A stretch of 56,681 bases of DNA from Methylobacterium planeticum (GTDB taxonomy: Bacteria > Pseudomonadota > Alphaproteobacteria > Rhizobiales > Beijerinckiaceae), in assembly GCF_008806345.1 (NCBI RefSeq), contig NZ_VZZJ01000032.1, positions 1 through 56,681 on the forward strand. The letters are read 5' to 3'. The position numbers and the translations under genes are program-made. This document shows, piece after piece, positions 18,720 to 27,796 of the stretch (the stretch's first letter is position 1; every line of letters starts with the position of its first letter). The notes beneath the pieces were generated by a model, which was given only the letters and a program-made list of their open reading frames with translations, was not told where the DNA came from and did not search any database.

Positions 18720-18816
18720 TTGTCCTCCCCGAATCCGGCCGCGGCTTTCGCGCCGCGGCTCGCCCGGACAGGAGCACCGTTCGGGCGGGCGCGCAACGCG
18801 GGCCCCGCGTTCCGCG

Positions 18817-20148
18817 TCAGTGCAGCTTCACCCGCGGCTCGGTGCGGCGCGTCAGGCTGCGGGCCAGCGCGTCGAGGGCGGTCTTCCAGGTGCCGTGCAG
18901 GGCCTGCTCGTGCATCTTGTAGAGCGAGCGGTACATCATCCGGGCGAAGAGGCCGGCGATGAACATGTTGCGCCCCTGGATGAAGCCCATCAGGTTGCCG
19001 ACCGTCGAGTACTCGCCGAGGGACACGAGGGAGCCGAAATCCCGGTACTTGAACGGCTTCAGCGGCTTGCCGGCGATCCTGGCGGGGATCGCCTTGATCA
19101 GGTAGCTCGCCTGCTGGTGGGCGGCCTGGGCGCGGGGCGGGATCGGGGTGTCGGAGCCGGGCTCGACGAGGTAGGCGCAGTCGCCGACCGCGAAGATGTC
19201 GGGGTCGCGCGTCGTCTGGAGCGTCGGCGTCACCACGAGCTGGTTCGTGCGGGTGGTCTCGAGGCCGCCGATATCCTTGAGGAAGCCCGGCGCCTTGACG
19301 CCCGCGGCCCAGACCACGAGCTCGGAGGGGATGAAGCCGCCATCCGCGAGGGACACCCCGTCGGCGCGCACCTCCGTCACCCGCGCCCGCGTGCGCACCT
19401 CGACGCCGATCTTGTCGAGGAGCGCCATCACCTCGACGGAGAGGCGCTGGGGCACGGCGGGCAGGATGCGGTCGGCCGCCTCCACCAGGGTGATCTTGAG
19501 GTCCTTGGCCGGGTCGATCCGGTCGAGTCCGGTCGAGACCACCTGCCGGGTGGTGCGGTGGAGCTCGGCCGCGAGCTCGGTGCCGGTGGCGCCGGCGCCG
19601 ATCACCGTGACGTGGAGCTGCCCTGGCCGCACCGGGCCCGGCTGGGTGTGGGCGCGCAGCATCCCGTTGATCAGGCGCTGCTGGAAGCGGATCGCCTGGT
19701 CCTGCGTGTCCAGCGCGATGGCGTGCTCCTGCACGCCCGGCGTGCCGAAATCGTTGGTGGTCGAGCCCACCGCCATCACCAGGGTGTCGTAGCCGACCGC
19801 GCGTACCGGCGTGACCTCGCGGCCCTCCCGGTCGAAGCTCGCGGCGAGCTGGATCGTCTTCGTGCCTCGGTCGAGGCCAGTCATCTCGCCGATGCGGTAG
19901 CGGAAATGATGCTCGTGGGCGTGGTGCAGGTAATCCACCGCGTGGTGGCCGACATCGAGGCTGCCCGCCGCCACCTCGTGCAGCAGCGGCTTCCAGATGT
20001 GGGTGCGCGCCCGGTCGACCAGGGTCACGTGGGCGGTCTTGCCCCGCCCGTGCTTGTCCCCGAGCTTCGTCGCGAGCTGCAGCCCGGCGGCGCCGCCGCC
20101 GACCACGACGATCCGGTGGAGGCCGTTCTCGTTCTCGCCCGGTACCAT
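18817..20148 (-). CDS. ndh: Type II NADH dehydrogenase (NDH-2) / FAD-dependent oxidoreductase
   Basis: A 443-residue flavoprotein with two Rossmann folds. The FAD-binding motif VVVGGGAAGLQLATKL is at about 13-28 and the NAD(P)-binding motif VTVIGAGATGTELAAEL is near 175. The conserved DIFAVGDCA segment near 315 and a C-terminal amphipathic/hydrophobic helix (FIAGLFARMMYRSLY) for membrane attachment complete the NDH-2 pattern. It would pass electrons from NADH to quinone without pumping protons. It has no close operon partner; the next plus-strand gene is divergent and over a kilobase away. Confidence 0.9.
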   Translation of the reverse strand: MVPGENENGLHRIVVVGGGAAGLQLATKLGDKHGRGKTAHVTLVDRARTHIWKPLLHEVAAGSLDVGHHAVDYLHHAHEHHFRYRIGEMTGLDRGTKTIQLAASFDREGREVTPVRAVGYDTLVMAVGSTTNDFGTPGVQEHAIALDTQDQAIRFQQRLINGMLRAHTQPGPVRPGQLHVTVIGAGATGTELAAELHRTTRQVVSTGLDRIDPAKDLKITLVEAADRILPAVPQRLSVEVMALLDKIGVEVRTRARVTEVRADGVSLADGGFIPSELVVWAAGVKAPGFLKDIGGLETTRTNQLVVTPTLQTTRDPDIFAVGDCAYLVEPGSDTPIPPRAQAAHQQASYLIKAIPARIAGKPLKPFKYRDFGSLVSLGEYSTVGNLMGFIQGRNMFIAGLFARMMYRSLYKMHEQALHGTWKTALDALARSLTRRTEPRVKLH

Positions 20149-20330
20149 GCTGTGCCGTCTCCCTCGCGGCCGGTCCTGGTCCGGCCGTCTCCGCCCTGAG
20201 TGTCGCGCGGGTCCGGGCCCCCTCCGGGGGCTCGCGGGCCCGTCGCAACCCTACGCACGAACCGGGAGTCAATTCCATGTCCGTTTCCGGTCGCTCCTAT
20301 GGCGAACCTTGCAGCCGGACGGCGAAGCGA

Positions 20331-20981
20331 TCAGGCCGGCGCACCGGGCTGGCGCAGCGGGTGGGCCTTGGCGAAGGGCTCCTCGGCGAGGCAGGTCTCG
20401 GCGATGCGGTGCACGGTCGGGAAGGGCGCCGTCTCGACGCCGAAGATGCCGGTGCCGACCCAGAGGCTCACGAGGCAGAGGTCGGCGTGGCTCACCGCCT
20501 CGCCCTGGCAGAAGCGCCCGGTCCCCGCCTCGGTGGCGAGGCGGGTCTCCAGGGTCTTGAGCCCCGTGGTGAAGGCGTTGCGCACGAACTCCATCATGCG
20601 CTCCTTCGGCAGGCCGTAGGCCTCCATCAGGTAGGTGCGCACCCGCGGCACGTAGAGCGGATGGGTGTCGCAGGCCACGACCTGCGCGAGGGAGCGGGCC
20701 CGGGCCCGGGCCCTGGGCTCCGCCGGCAGCAGCGGCACGCCCGGATGCGTCTCCTCGAGATAGTCGAGGATGGCGAGCGACTGGGTCAGGGGCGGGCCGT
20801 CCCCGTCGAACAGGGCCGGCACGGCGCCCTGCGGATTGATCGCCCGGAACTCGGGCTTGTGCTGGTCGCCGGCATCGAGGTCGATGAAGCTCTCCTCGTA
20901 GGCGATGCCCTTGAGGTTGAGCGCGATGCGCACCCGGAAGGCGGCGGCCGAGCGCCAGTTGCCGTACATCTTCATGCCCAT
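20331..20981 (-). CDS. maiA: Maleylacetoacetate isomerase (zeta-class GST)
   Basis: A 216-residue glutathione-transferase-fold enzyme. The N-terminal thioredoxin-like domain carries YGNWRSAAAFRVRIALNLKGI, close to the zeta-class SSCS/RSSAxxRVRIALxLKG active-site signature. NPQGAVPALFD and SLAILDYLEE follow as the glutathione-binding loop. The C-terminal helical domain ends in PFAKAHPLRQPGAP, typical of maleylacetoacetate isomerase. It would isomerise maleylacetoacetate to fumarylacetoacetate in Tyr/homogentisate breakdown; no other pathway gene is nearby. Starts at 20981 (MGMK) and 20975 (MKMYG) are both possible. Confidence 0.85.
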   Translation of the reverse strand: MGMKMYGNWRSAAAFRVRIALNLKGIAYEESFIDLDAGDQHKPEFRAINPQGAVPALFDGDGPPLTQSLAILDYLEETHPGVPLLPAEPRARARARSLAQVVACDTHPLYVPRVRTYLMEAYGLPKERMMEFVRNAFTTGLKTLETRLATEAGTGRFCQGEAVSHADLCLVSLWVGTGIFGVETAPFPTVHRIAETCLAEEPFAKAHPLRQPGAPA

Positions 20982-21204
20982 GACCCGCAGCCTCGGCCTC
21001 CCGGTTGATCCGGCCGGACCAGAGCCGATCGCGCGGCGCCCCGCAAGTCCCTGCCGCGCCTGTCCGGGCCCGAGCCGCGCCTGTCCGGGCCCGTGCCGCG
21101 CCCCGGCGGCGCCGGCATGGCACCGGCCGTGTTCGGGCATTGGTGTTTCCCGCCGCTCTGCCGCTATAGACTGGCCGCCCCGAGCCTCGAGAGTCGACCC
21201 GGAC

Positions 21205-22227
21205 ATGCAGATCGCCACGCCCTACCTCATGTTCCTCGGAGACGTGCCGGACCGGCTCGCCGCCAAGACCGCCTACGGCATCGTCGACTGGCGCCCCGAA
21301 TGGTGCATCGGCCAGATGCGCCTGCCCGGCTGCGCCGCCGATCTCGGCATCCCCGACCTGACGCTGCCCGAGGCCCTGGCCAAGGGCTGCCGCACCCTGG
21401 TGATCGGCGTCGTCAATGCCGGCGGCGTCCTGCCCGACCACTGGGTGCAGGAGATCGTGGCGGCCCTGAAGGCCGGGCTCGACGTGGCGAGCGGCCTGCA
21501 CGTGCGCCTCGGCTCGGTCCCGGCCATCGCGGAGGCCGCCGAGGCCAACGACCGCACCCTTCACGACGTGCGCCACACCAGCGAGACCTTCGCCACCGGC
21601 AAGGGCACGCGGCGCCCGGGCAAGCGCCTCCTCACCGTCGGGACCGATTGCTCGGTGGGCAAGAAATACACGGTGCTGGCCCTGGAGAAGGGCATGCGCG
21701 CCCGCGGCCTCGACGCGGATTTCCGCGCCACCGGCCAGACCGGCGTGTTCATCTCCGGCCGCGGCGCCGCGATCGACGCCGTGGCGGCGGACTTCATCTC
21801 CGGCGCCGTCGAGTGGATCGCCCCCGCCGCCGCGCCGAACCACTGGGACCTGATCGAGGGCCAGGGCTCGCTCTTCCACCCCTCCTTCGCGGGGGTGAGC
21901 CTCGGCCTCCTGCACGGGGCGCAGGCGGATGCGGTGATCGTCTGCCACGAGCCGACCCGCACCACCATGCGCGGCGTGCAGCACGCGCTGCCCTCGATCC
22001 GCGAGGTCGTCGACCTCACGGTCCAGCTCGGGCGCCTGACGAACCCGGACATCCGCGCCACCGGCATCGCGGTCAACACCCAGGCCCTCGACGAGGCGGA
22101 GGCGCGCAGGCTCCTGGCCGAGCTCGAGGCCGAACACGGCCTGCCCGCGACCGACCCGGTGCGCTTCGGCGTCGACGGCCTCGTCGACCGCCTCGTCGCC
22201 GAGTTCCCCGACGTCCCGCAGACCTGA
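21205..22227 (+). CDS. dgcN: DUF1611 protein, D-amino-acid N-acetyltransferase DgcN-like
   Basis: A 340-residue DUF1611 P-loop protein. It has an N-terminal Rossmann-like domain (about 1-130) and a P-loop at LLTVGTDCSVGKKYT (near 145-160). A conserved ATGQTGVFISGRGAAIDAV segment follows, then the DLIEGQGSLFHPSFAGVSLGL motif near 220. Homologues named DgcN are reported to N-acetylate D-glutamate and to work with the epimerase-like DgcA, which is encoded 22 bp downstream here. I assign the name by family and by this pairing. Confidence 0.8.
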   Translation: MQIATPYLMFLGDVPDRLAAKTAYGIVDWRPEWCIGQMRLPGCAADLGIPDLTLPEALAKGCRTLVIGVVNAGGVLPDHWVQEIVAALKAGLDVASGLHVRLGSVPAIAEAAEANDRTLHDVRHTSETFATGKGTRRPGKRLLTVGTDCSVGKKYTVLALEKGMRARGLDADFRATGQTGVFISGRGAAIDAVAADFISGAVEWIAPAAAPNHWDLIEGQGSLFHPSFAGVSLGLLHGAQADAVIVCHEPTRTTMRGVQHALPSIREVVDLTVQLGRLTNPDIRATGIAVNTQALDEAEARRLLAELEAEHGLPATDPVRFGVDGLVDRLVAEFPDVPQT

Positions 22228-22249
22228 ACCCACGGGAGCCGAGACCCGC

Positions 22250-23239
22250 ATGAGCCGCCGCCTCACCGTCGCCGTCGAGCGCTTCCCGATCGCGGGCGCC
22301 TTCACCATCGCCCGGGGCAGCCGCACGGAGGCCGTCGTGGTGCTGGCGCGGATCGCGGACGACGAGGCGGGGGCCGCGGGGCAGGGCGAATGCGTGCCCT
22401 ATGCCCGCTACGGCGAGAGCCCCGAGAGCGTGGTGGCGCTGATCCGGGGGCAGGAGGAGGCGATCGCCGCCGGCCTGACCCGGGCGGAGCTGCTGGAGCG
22501 GGTCGGGGCGGGGGCGGCGCGCAACGCCCTCGACTGCGCCCTGTTCGACCTCGAAGCCAAGCTCACCGGCCGCCCGGCCTGGGCCATCGCGGGGCTCCCC
22601 GAGCCCGCGCCCGCCGTGACCGCCTACACCCTCAGCCTCGGCACGCCCGAGAGCATGGAGGCCGCCGCCCGCGGCGCCGCGCACCGGCCCCTGCTCAAGG
22701 TCAAGCTCGGCGGCGAGGGCGACCCGGCCCGGATCGCGGCGGTGCGCCGGGGCGCGCCGGAATCCCGCCTCATCGTCGATGCCAACGAGGCGTGGCGGCC
22801 GGAGACCCTCGCGGCCAATCTCGCGGCCTGCGTCGCGGCCGGCGTCGGCCTGATCGAGCAGCCGCTGCCCGCCGGCGACGACGCGGCCCTGGCCGGGATC
22901 CATCGCCCGATCCCGATCTGCGCCGACGAGAGCCTGCACGACCGTGCCGGGCTCGACGCCCTCAGCGACCGCTACGACGCCGTCAACATCAAGCTCGACA
23001 AGACCGGCGGCCTGACCGAGGCGGTGATGCTCGCCCACGAGGCGCGGGCGCGGGGCCTCTCGCTGATGATCGGCTGCATGGTCGGCACCTCGCTCGCGAT
23101 GGCGCCCGCCATGCTGCTCGCCCATCACGCCGACTACGTCGACCTCGACGGCCCGCTCCTGCTCGCCCGCGACCGGGAGCCAAGCCTGCTGTTCGAGGGC
23201 AGCACCGTCCACCCGCCCGCCCCGGATCTGTGGGGGTAG
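22250..23239 (+). CDS. dgcA: Dipeptide-epimerase-like enolase-superfamily enzyme (DgcA-like)
   Basis: A 329-residue enolase-superfamily protein (muconate-lactonising subgroup, Ala-Glu epimerase-like). Key barrel residues are visible: LLKVKLGG (catalytic Lys pair, near 150), LIVDANEAW (first metal Asp, near 178), LIEQPLP (Glu, near 203), CADES (Asp/Glu, near 228), and NIKLDKTGG (Lys, near 250). It follows dgcN by 22 bp on the same strand, so it is probably the N-acetyl-D-glutamate racemase partner that routes D-Glu to L-Glu. L-Ala-D/L-Glu epimerase activity is the alternative. Confidence 0.85.
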   Translation: MSRRLTVAVERFPIAGAFTIARGSRTEAVVVLARIADDEAGAAGQGECVPYARYGESPESVVALIRGQEEAIAAGLTRAELLERVGAGAARNALDCALFDLEAKLTGRPAWAIAGLPEPAPAVTAYTLSLGTPESMEAAARGAAHRPLLKVKLGGEGDPARIAAVRRGAPESRLIVDANEAWRPETLAANLAACVAAGVGLIEQPLPAGDDAALAGIHRPIPICADESLHDRAGLDALSDRYDAVNIKLDKTGGLTEAVMLAHEARARGLSLMIGCMVGTSLAMAPAMLLAHHADYVDLDGPLLLARDREPSLLFEGSTVHPPAPDLWG

Positions 23240-23260
23240 GGCGCGCCGGCGCGCCCCATC

Positions 23261-23602
23261 TCACTCCGCCAGGTCGAGGAAGTGGCGCCCGGCGCGGTCG
23301 TCGATCTCGATGATCCAGAGGTCGTCGTCGAAGCGCGCCTCGCGGGTGATGCGCGCCTCGACGTCGAGGGGCGTCGCGGCGCTGAGGAGCGGGCTGAAGC
23401 GGCGCTCCCCCGAATCCTCGGCCTCGAACAGGGCCTGGGGGGCCGGCCCGTAGAGGTCGGCGCTGCCGTCGAGGCGGTCGACCTTGACGAAGATGGCGCC
23501 GGCCTCGGGCGAGCCGCGCCGGCGCATCACCGCCGGGATGCCCTCGACGCCGAGGCGGCGCAGATGGGCCGAGACCCAGAAATCGGAGCGCAGGCGCGGC
23601 AT
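23261..23602 (-). CDS. DUF1491 family protein
   Basis: A 113-residue protein that matches the alphaproteobacterial DUF1491 family from its N-terminal LRSDFWVSAHLRRLG segment, the central GAIFVKVDRLDGSADLYGPAPQ segment and the C-terminal DDDLWIIEIDDR stretch. Function unknown; predicted soluble and acidic. A clear ribosome binding site (GGGGAGAG) sits just before the ATG at 23602. Confidence 0.85.
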   Translation of the reverse strand: MPRLRSDFWVSAHLRRLGVEGIPAVMRRRGSPEAGAIFVKVDRLDGSADLYGPAPQALFEAEDSGERRFSPLLSAATPLDVEARITREARFDDDLWIIEIDDRAGRHFLDLAE

Positions 23603-23751
23603 CGTCTCTCCCCTCGGCGCCGGCCGAGCGGCGGGCGCGCCCTACCGGAACCACCGCGCGCCCGGTTCGTCCAGGGCGGACGCGCCGTGCGCGCGGGGTG
23701 TCGGCCGGCTCGCCCGCCCGGGAGCCCCTTCGACGGGGAGGGGGCGGCGCC

Positions 23752-24141
23752 CTATTTGAGGCTCTTCAGGTAGGCGATGACGTCGGTGACCTTCTTGTCG
23801 TCGGGATAGCCCGCGAAGACCATCTTGGTGCCCGGGACCTTGGTCTTCGGGTTCTTCAGCCATTCGTGGAGGTTGGCGTCGTCCCAGGTGATGCCCGAGT
23901 TCTTCAGGGCGGCGGAGTAGCTGTAGCCCTCGTAGGTGCCGGCCTTGCGCCCGGCGACGCCGACGAGGTTCGGACCGACGCCGTTCTTGCCGACCTGGTG
24001 GCAGGCCTTGCAGGGCGCGAAGGCCTTCTCGCCGGCGGCGACGTCGCCCGCATCCTGTGCCCGGGCGGGGGAGGCGAGGGCCATCGGAACCGCGAGGGGG
24101 GCGAGCAAGGCGAGCGCCGCAACGAGGCGAAGGTGTTTCAT
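23752..24141 (-). CDS. Class I c-type cytochrome (c2/c552-like)
   Basis: A 129-residue periplasmic cytochrome. A signal peptide covers about residues 1-28 (cleavage near ARAQ-D). The single heme motif is C44-K-A-C47-H48 and the axial methionine is M107 in a KVPGTKMVFAG context, both typical of mitochondrial-like cytochrome c. The chain is short and fits a soluble electron carrier between a quinol or dehydrogenase donor and a terminal oxidase. It is monocistronic. Confidence 0.92.
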   Translation of the reverse strand: MKHLRLVAALALLAPLAVPMALASPARAQDAGDVAAGEKAFAPCKACHQVGKNGVGPNLVGVAGRKAGTYEGYSYSAALKNSGITWDDANLHEWLKNPKTKVPGTKMVFAGYPDDKKVTDVIAYLKSLK

Positions 24142-24315
24142 GGCGTGATCCTCCCGATCTAGAGTCAGTCCAGGCTACCTATGGCCGAGCTGACCTCGAC
24201 CCAGGGGCAAATCCCCGGGTGCGACATCATGGCCAAGTTGAGACGGGATTAAACCTGCCACACCTCACGTGGCTCCGCGGTCCCGGGATCGCGCGTCGCA
24301 GCCGGGAGGGATGCC

Positions 24316-24591
24316 GTGTCGGTCGAGCCAGGGCGGGTCGGAGCCAGCGTCGTGTCGGTCGCGCCGAGCGAGGTTCAGGAATTCCTGCGGCGCAAGGGCT
24401 GGAGCCAGGCGCGCCTCGCCTGGGAGATCGGCGTCAACCAGCCCCGGATCTCGCGCTTCATCCACGGGCTGAAGCGCCCGAACCGCGACCTCGAGCGGGC
24501 CCTGGTGGGGCTCGTCCGGGCAGGGCCGCGACCGCGGGCCGGACGCGGGCGGCCCGGCGGCCGAGTCGGCGCGGCGCCGTGTCCGGATTGA
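24316..24591 (+). CDS. Small XRE-family helix-turn-helix protein
   Basis: A 91-residue protein with an XRE/Cro-type HTH at about residues 20-65. The pattern is FLRRKGWSQARLAWEIGVNQ (helices 2-3) followed by PRISRFIHGLKRPNRDLE. The C-terminal 25 residues are Arg/Gly/Pro rich and probably disordered. A GTG start is used. It could be a stand-alone regulator; no target is obvious. Confidence 0.7.
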   Translation: MSVEPGRVGASVVSVAPSEVQEFLRRKGWSQARLAWEIGVNQPRISRFIHGLKRPNRDLERALVGLVRAGPRPRAGRGRPGGRVGAAPCPD

Positions 24592-24637
24592 TCCGGGCGC
24601 CCGCGCGCCGGTACCCTCCGGGCCGGGAGGCCAGCGC

Positions 24638-25078
24638 ATGCCCTTCGTCAGCATCACACGCCTGCGGATCCGCGCGGTCCGCTTCCTGCCGGGCTTCGCC
24701 GTGCTCGCGGTCCGCACCCGCAATCAGGTGCTGCAGGCCCCGGGCTTCAGGGGTGGCGCCCTCCTGAACGACAAGGCCTTCGCCCTCTGGACCATGACGG
24801 CCTGGGACGACGAGGCCAGCATGCGCGGCTACATTCTGGGGGGCGCGCACCGGATCGCCATGCCCCGGCTGGTGGCGTGGTGCGACGAGGCCTCGGTGGT
24901 GCACTGGACGCAGCCCGAGGACGCGCTCCCGTCCTGGGAGGAGGCGGACCGGCGCATGCGGGCGAACGGGCGCCCCTCGCGGGTGCGCCACCCGAGCCCG
25001 GACCATGCGGGGCTGACCTACCGGGCGCCCCGCCTCACGGGCGCGGCGCCGCTCAGGCCGAGCGCCCCGCCGGCCTGA
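24638..25078 (+). CDS. DUF3291-like protein
   Basis: A 146-residue protein that looks like a dimeric alpha/beta-barrel (DUF3291/antibiotic monooxygenase-like) domain. Segments near residues 45-75 (GGALLNDKAFALWTMTAWDDE) and a region with conserved Trp and Tyr (MRGYILGGAHRIAMPRL, WCDEASVVHW) are typical. Function unknown. It starts 46 bp after the XRE-like gene, with a GGGAGG ribosome binding site upstream, so the two may share a transcript. Confidence 0.7.
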   Translation: MPFVSITRLRIRAVRFLPGFAVLAVRTRNQVLQAPGFRGGALLNDKAFALWTMTAWDDEASMRGYILGGAHRIAMPRLVAWCDEASVVHWTQPEDALPSWEEADRRMRANGRPSRVRHPSPDHAGLTYRAPRLTGAAPLRPSAPPA

Positions 25079-25085
25079 GGCGGGC

Positions 25086-25823
25086 TCAGCCCGGCGGCAG
25101 ACCGGCCCGGGCCGCGAGCTCCCGCAGGGTGCGGCCGGCGGCCTCGCCCTTCACCGGAATCTTGCGGTCGCGCTCGAACTTCTCGATCGCCGCGCGGGTG
25201 TTCGTCCCCATCATGCCGTCGGCCTTGAGGGGGCCGTAGCCGAGCTTCGCCAGGGCGCGCTGCGCCTGCATCACGGCCTTGTCGGCCTTGGGCGTCACCG
25301 AGGCGGTGGTGTCCTCGTTGCGGATCAGGGCGGCGACCGGGTCGCGGGCCTGAGCGTCGGCGGACCGCGCCTCGGGCCTGCCCGCGGGCTTCTCGGCGGC
25401 CGCGGCCTGAGCGCTCCCTTGAGCGCTCCCTTGCGCGCTCCCTTGCGCCGGGCTCGCCGCCGCATTCTGCGCCTGCGCGGGCTTCTCCGCCGCGGGCTTG
25501 CGCGGGGGCGCCTCCTGGCGGGTCGCGAGCTTCGGCAGGATCGGGGCGGGGTGGCGCCCGACCTGGAAGCCGAGGGCGTTCATCGCCACGAAGGCGGCGG
25601 CGCCCACGGCCACCAGCGAGCCCGCCACCTCGCCGGGATGCTGGCGGCAGAGCGTGACGAGGCCGCCCCCGAACGCGCCGAGGGCCGCCCGCATCTCGCC
25701 CGCCGCCGCCCCGGTGCGGGGCATCGGCCGGCGGCGCGCGGCGGCGACGGGGCGTGTCGGGCGGGCCTCGCCCGCGACGGTGATCTCGCGCTGGTCTCTG
25801 GCCTTCAGCGGTTCGCGCATCAT
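25086..25823 (-). CDS. Membrane-anchored peptidoglycan-binding domain protein
   Basis: A 245-residue protein. A basic cytoplasmic N-terminus (about 1-55) precedes one TM helix (EVAGSLVAVGAAAFVAMNAL, about 65-85). A Pro/Ala/Lys/Gln-rich periplasmic linker follows, with three SAQG repeats encoded by the 12-bp repeat at 25409-25444. A C-terminal PG_binding_1 domain closes it (AQRALAKLGYGPLKADGMMGTNTRAAIEKFE, about 175-225, given in parts). It would tether the inner membrane to peptidoglycan. It starts 23 bp downstream of the sensor kinase stop, with an AGAGAGGG site, so the two are co-transcribed. Confidence 0.8.
   Translation of the reverse strand: MMREPLKARDQREITVAGEARPTRPVAAARRRPMPRTGAAAGEMRAALGAFGGGLVTLCRQHPGEVAGSLVAVGAAAFVAMNALGFQVGRHPAPILPKLATRQEAPPRKPAAEKPAQAQNAAASPAQGSAQGSAQGSAQAAAAEKPAGRPEARSADAQARDPVAALIRNEDTTASVTPKADKAVMQAQRALAKLGYGPLKADGMMGTNTRAAIEKFERDRKIPVKGEAAGRTLRELAARAGLPPG
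25409..25444. repeat. 12-bp coding tandem repeat (three copies)
   Basis: Three head-to-tail units (two identical GAGCGCTCCCTT, one with a single change) encode a SAQG-type linker in the peptidoglycan-binding protein. Such repeats are prone to copy-number change and would alter linker length. Confidence 0.8.
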
Positions 25824-25846
25824 CCCTCTCTCTCGAAAATCATCCC

Positions 25847-27796
25847 TCATCCCGCGCGGCGCAGCGGGGCTTGGGCCTCCTCGGCCGCGTCGATCACCGC
25901 CGCCGGTCCGGGGACCGCGAGGGCGACGGGGCCGGTGTCGAACAGGCCGAGCGGCAGGCGGGCGGGCACGATCCCGGCAAGGCCCGGGCCACGGCCCGGC
26001 AGGCGCACCGCCGTGGCGATGGGGGCGGGCGCCGCCGCCGCGTTCCCGCGCCGGCAATCGAAGGGCAGCGACACCACCACGGTGGTGCCGTCGTCGACCG
26101 CGCTCTCGATCGTGATGGTGCCGCCGTGCAGGCCGACGAGGCCCTGCACCACCGAGAGGCCGAGGCCGGTGCCCTCGTGGGCCCGTTTGTAGCCGCCGGT
26201 GCCGGCCTGGAAGAACGGCGTGCCGAGGCGCGGCAGGTCGGCCTCGCGGATGCCGAGGCCGGAATCGGCCACCACCAGCTCGAGGCGGTTGCCCGCGCGC
26301 CGCAGCGAGACCTCGACCCGGCCGCCGGCCGGCGTGTACTTCACGGCGTTCGAGATCAGGTTGATCAGCATCTGGCGGCAGGCCCGCGGGTCGGCCGTGA
26401 TCTCCAGGGGCGGCAGGCCGCCGCGCACCAGCGCCACGCCGGCGGCGTCGGCGCGCAGCTGCATCAGGTCGCAGCAGGTCCGCACCAGGGCGGCGGCGTC
26501 GATCGTCTCCGGCGCGTAGTCGAAGTTGCCGCTCTGGATGCGGCTCATGTCGAGGAGGGTGTTGACCACCCCGAGGAGGTGGTGGCCCGAGGCCCCGATG
26601 ATGCCCGCATATTCGCGCGAGCGCTCGGGGCCGAGCACCACCGCGCCTTCGCCCGCCAGCACCTCGGAGAACCCGATGATGGCGTTCAGCGGCGTGCGCA
26701 GCTCGTGGCTGACATTGGCCAGGAAGCGGCTCTTCACCTCGTCGGCGCGCTCGGCCTCGGCGCGGGCGCGCTCCAGCTCCTCCGCGTGGCGGCGATGCTC
26801 GGTGACGTCGCGGGTCACCGCCACCACCGTCGAGGGGGCGCTGTCCGCGAGGTCGCCCACGATCCGGTGGGCGCGCATCTCCGCATGGATCACCCGCGCC
26901 CCGTCGGCGCGCTCGGCGCCGGTGTCGAGGTGGAGGCGGAACTGCACGGTCGCGGGCTTGCCGCGGGCGGCGACGTCGCTGATCGCCTGCAGGAAGGCCG
27001 GCCGGTCGGCGACGTGCACCCGGTCGAGCAGGCCGTGGCCGCGCAGCCGCGCCGCCTCGGTGCCGACGAACCGGGCCGCGGAGGCGCTCGCCTCCAGCAC
27101 GCGGCCGTTGCAATCGTGCCAGGTCACGAGGTCGTCGATGGCCGAGAGCAGCATCCGGTCGCGGGCCTCGTTGTCGCGCATCCGCTCGCGCCAGCGGCCC
27201 TCGTTGCGCATGTGCTCCAGGGCCTGCGCGGCGACATGGCCGATCGCCGTGATGGCGAAGACCGGCATGGCGACCTGGGCGGGCCAGCCGAGCATCGGCG
27301 GGCCGATCATCCAGGCGCCGCTGAGCGCCACCGCGACCGCGCCCGCCATCGCCAGGAGCGAGGCGGCGAGCGTCGCCCGGCGCGAGCCCGAGACCACGGC
27401 CTCGAGGGGGATCGCCGCGAGCCAGATCGCGGCGGCCGAGCTCGCCCCGCCGGTGAGGCCCGAGAGGCAGACGATCAGCCCCGTCAGCCCCGCCGAGGAC
27501 AGGGCGTGGGCGAGCCAGAGGGAGCCGGTGCGGGCGAGCAGCACCGCCGCGCAGACCGGCAGGAACAGGCTCGCGATCGCCATCGCCTCGACAAGGGAGG
27601 GCACGCCGCGCCAGAGCAGGAAGGGCGGCAGCGCAACCATCATCACGGCGCCCGTGGCGAGGCGCGAGACGAGGAAACGCTCGTGGCGGAAGCGCACGCC
27701 CGGATCATCGATGACGGACTCGTGGACCAATCCCGCGAGGCGCGCGTCGATGAGCGAGGTCAAGGCACTGTGGATACGCAATACAGACACGCGCAA
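25847..27796 (-). CDS. Membrane-bound PAS sensor histidine kinase (DivJ/PleC-like architecture)
   Basis: A 649-residue kinase. About six TM helices span residues 45-190, followed by a short cytoplasmic linker, a PAS domain (about 210-330), HisKA with SHELRTPLNAIIGFSE (H364), and HATPase_c with NLISNAVKYTP, DSGLGI and GTGLGLSVV. A 70-residue Ala/Pro-rich tail ends the protein. The multi-pass N-terminus resembles DivJ-type cell-cycle kinases, but DivJ itself cannot be claimed on this evidence. It is the promoter-proximal gene of a two-gene operon with the peptidoglycan-binding protein, which suggests an envelope-linked signal. Confidence 0.85.
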   Translation of the reverse strand: MRVSVLRIHSALTSLIDARLAGLVHESVIDDPGVRFRHERFLVSRLATGAVMMVALPPFLLWRGVPSLVEAMAIASLFLPVCAAVLLARTGSLWLAHALSSAGLTGLIVCLSGLTGGASSAAAIWLAAIPLEAVVSGSRRATLAASLLAMAGAVAVALSGAWMIGPPMLGWPAQVAMPVFAITAIGHVAAQALEHMRNEGRWRERMRDNEARDRMLLSAIDDLVTWHDCNGRVLEASASAARFVGTEAARLRGHGLLDRVHVADRPAFLQAISDVAARGKPATVQFRLHLDTGAERADGARVIHAEMRAHRIVGDLADSAPSTVVAVTRDVTEHRRHAEELERARAEAERADEVKSRFLANVSHELRTPLNAIIGFSEVLAGEGAVVLGPERSREYAGIIGASGHHLLGVVNTLLDMSRIQSGNFDYAPETIDAAALVRTCCDLMQLRADAAGVALVRGGLPPLEITADPRACRQMLINLISNAVKYTPAGGRVEVSLRRAGNRLELVVADSGLGIREADLPRLGTPFFQAGTGGYKRAHEGTGLGLSVVQGLVGLHGGTITIESAVDDGTTVVVSLPFDCRRGNAAAAPAPIATAVRLPGRGPGLAGIVPARLPLGLFDTGPVALAVPGPAAVIDAAEEAQAPLRRAG

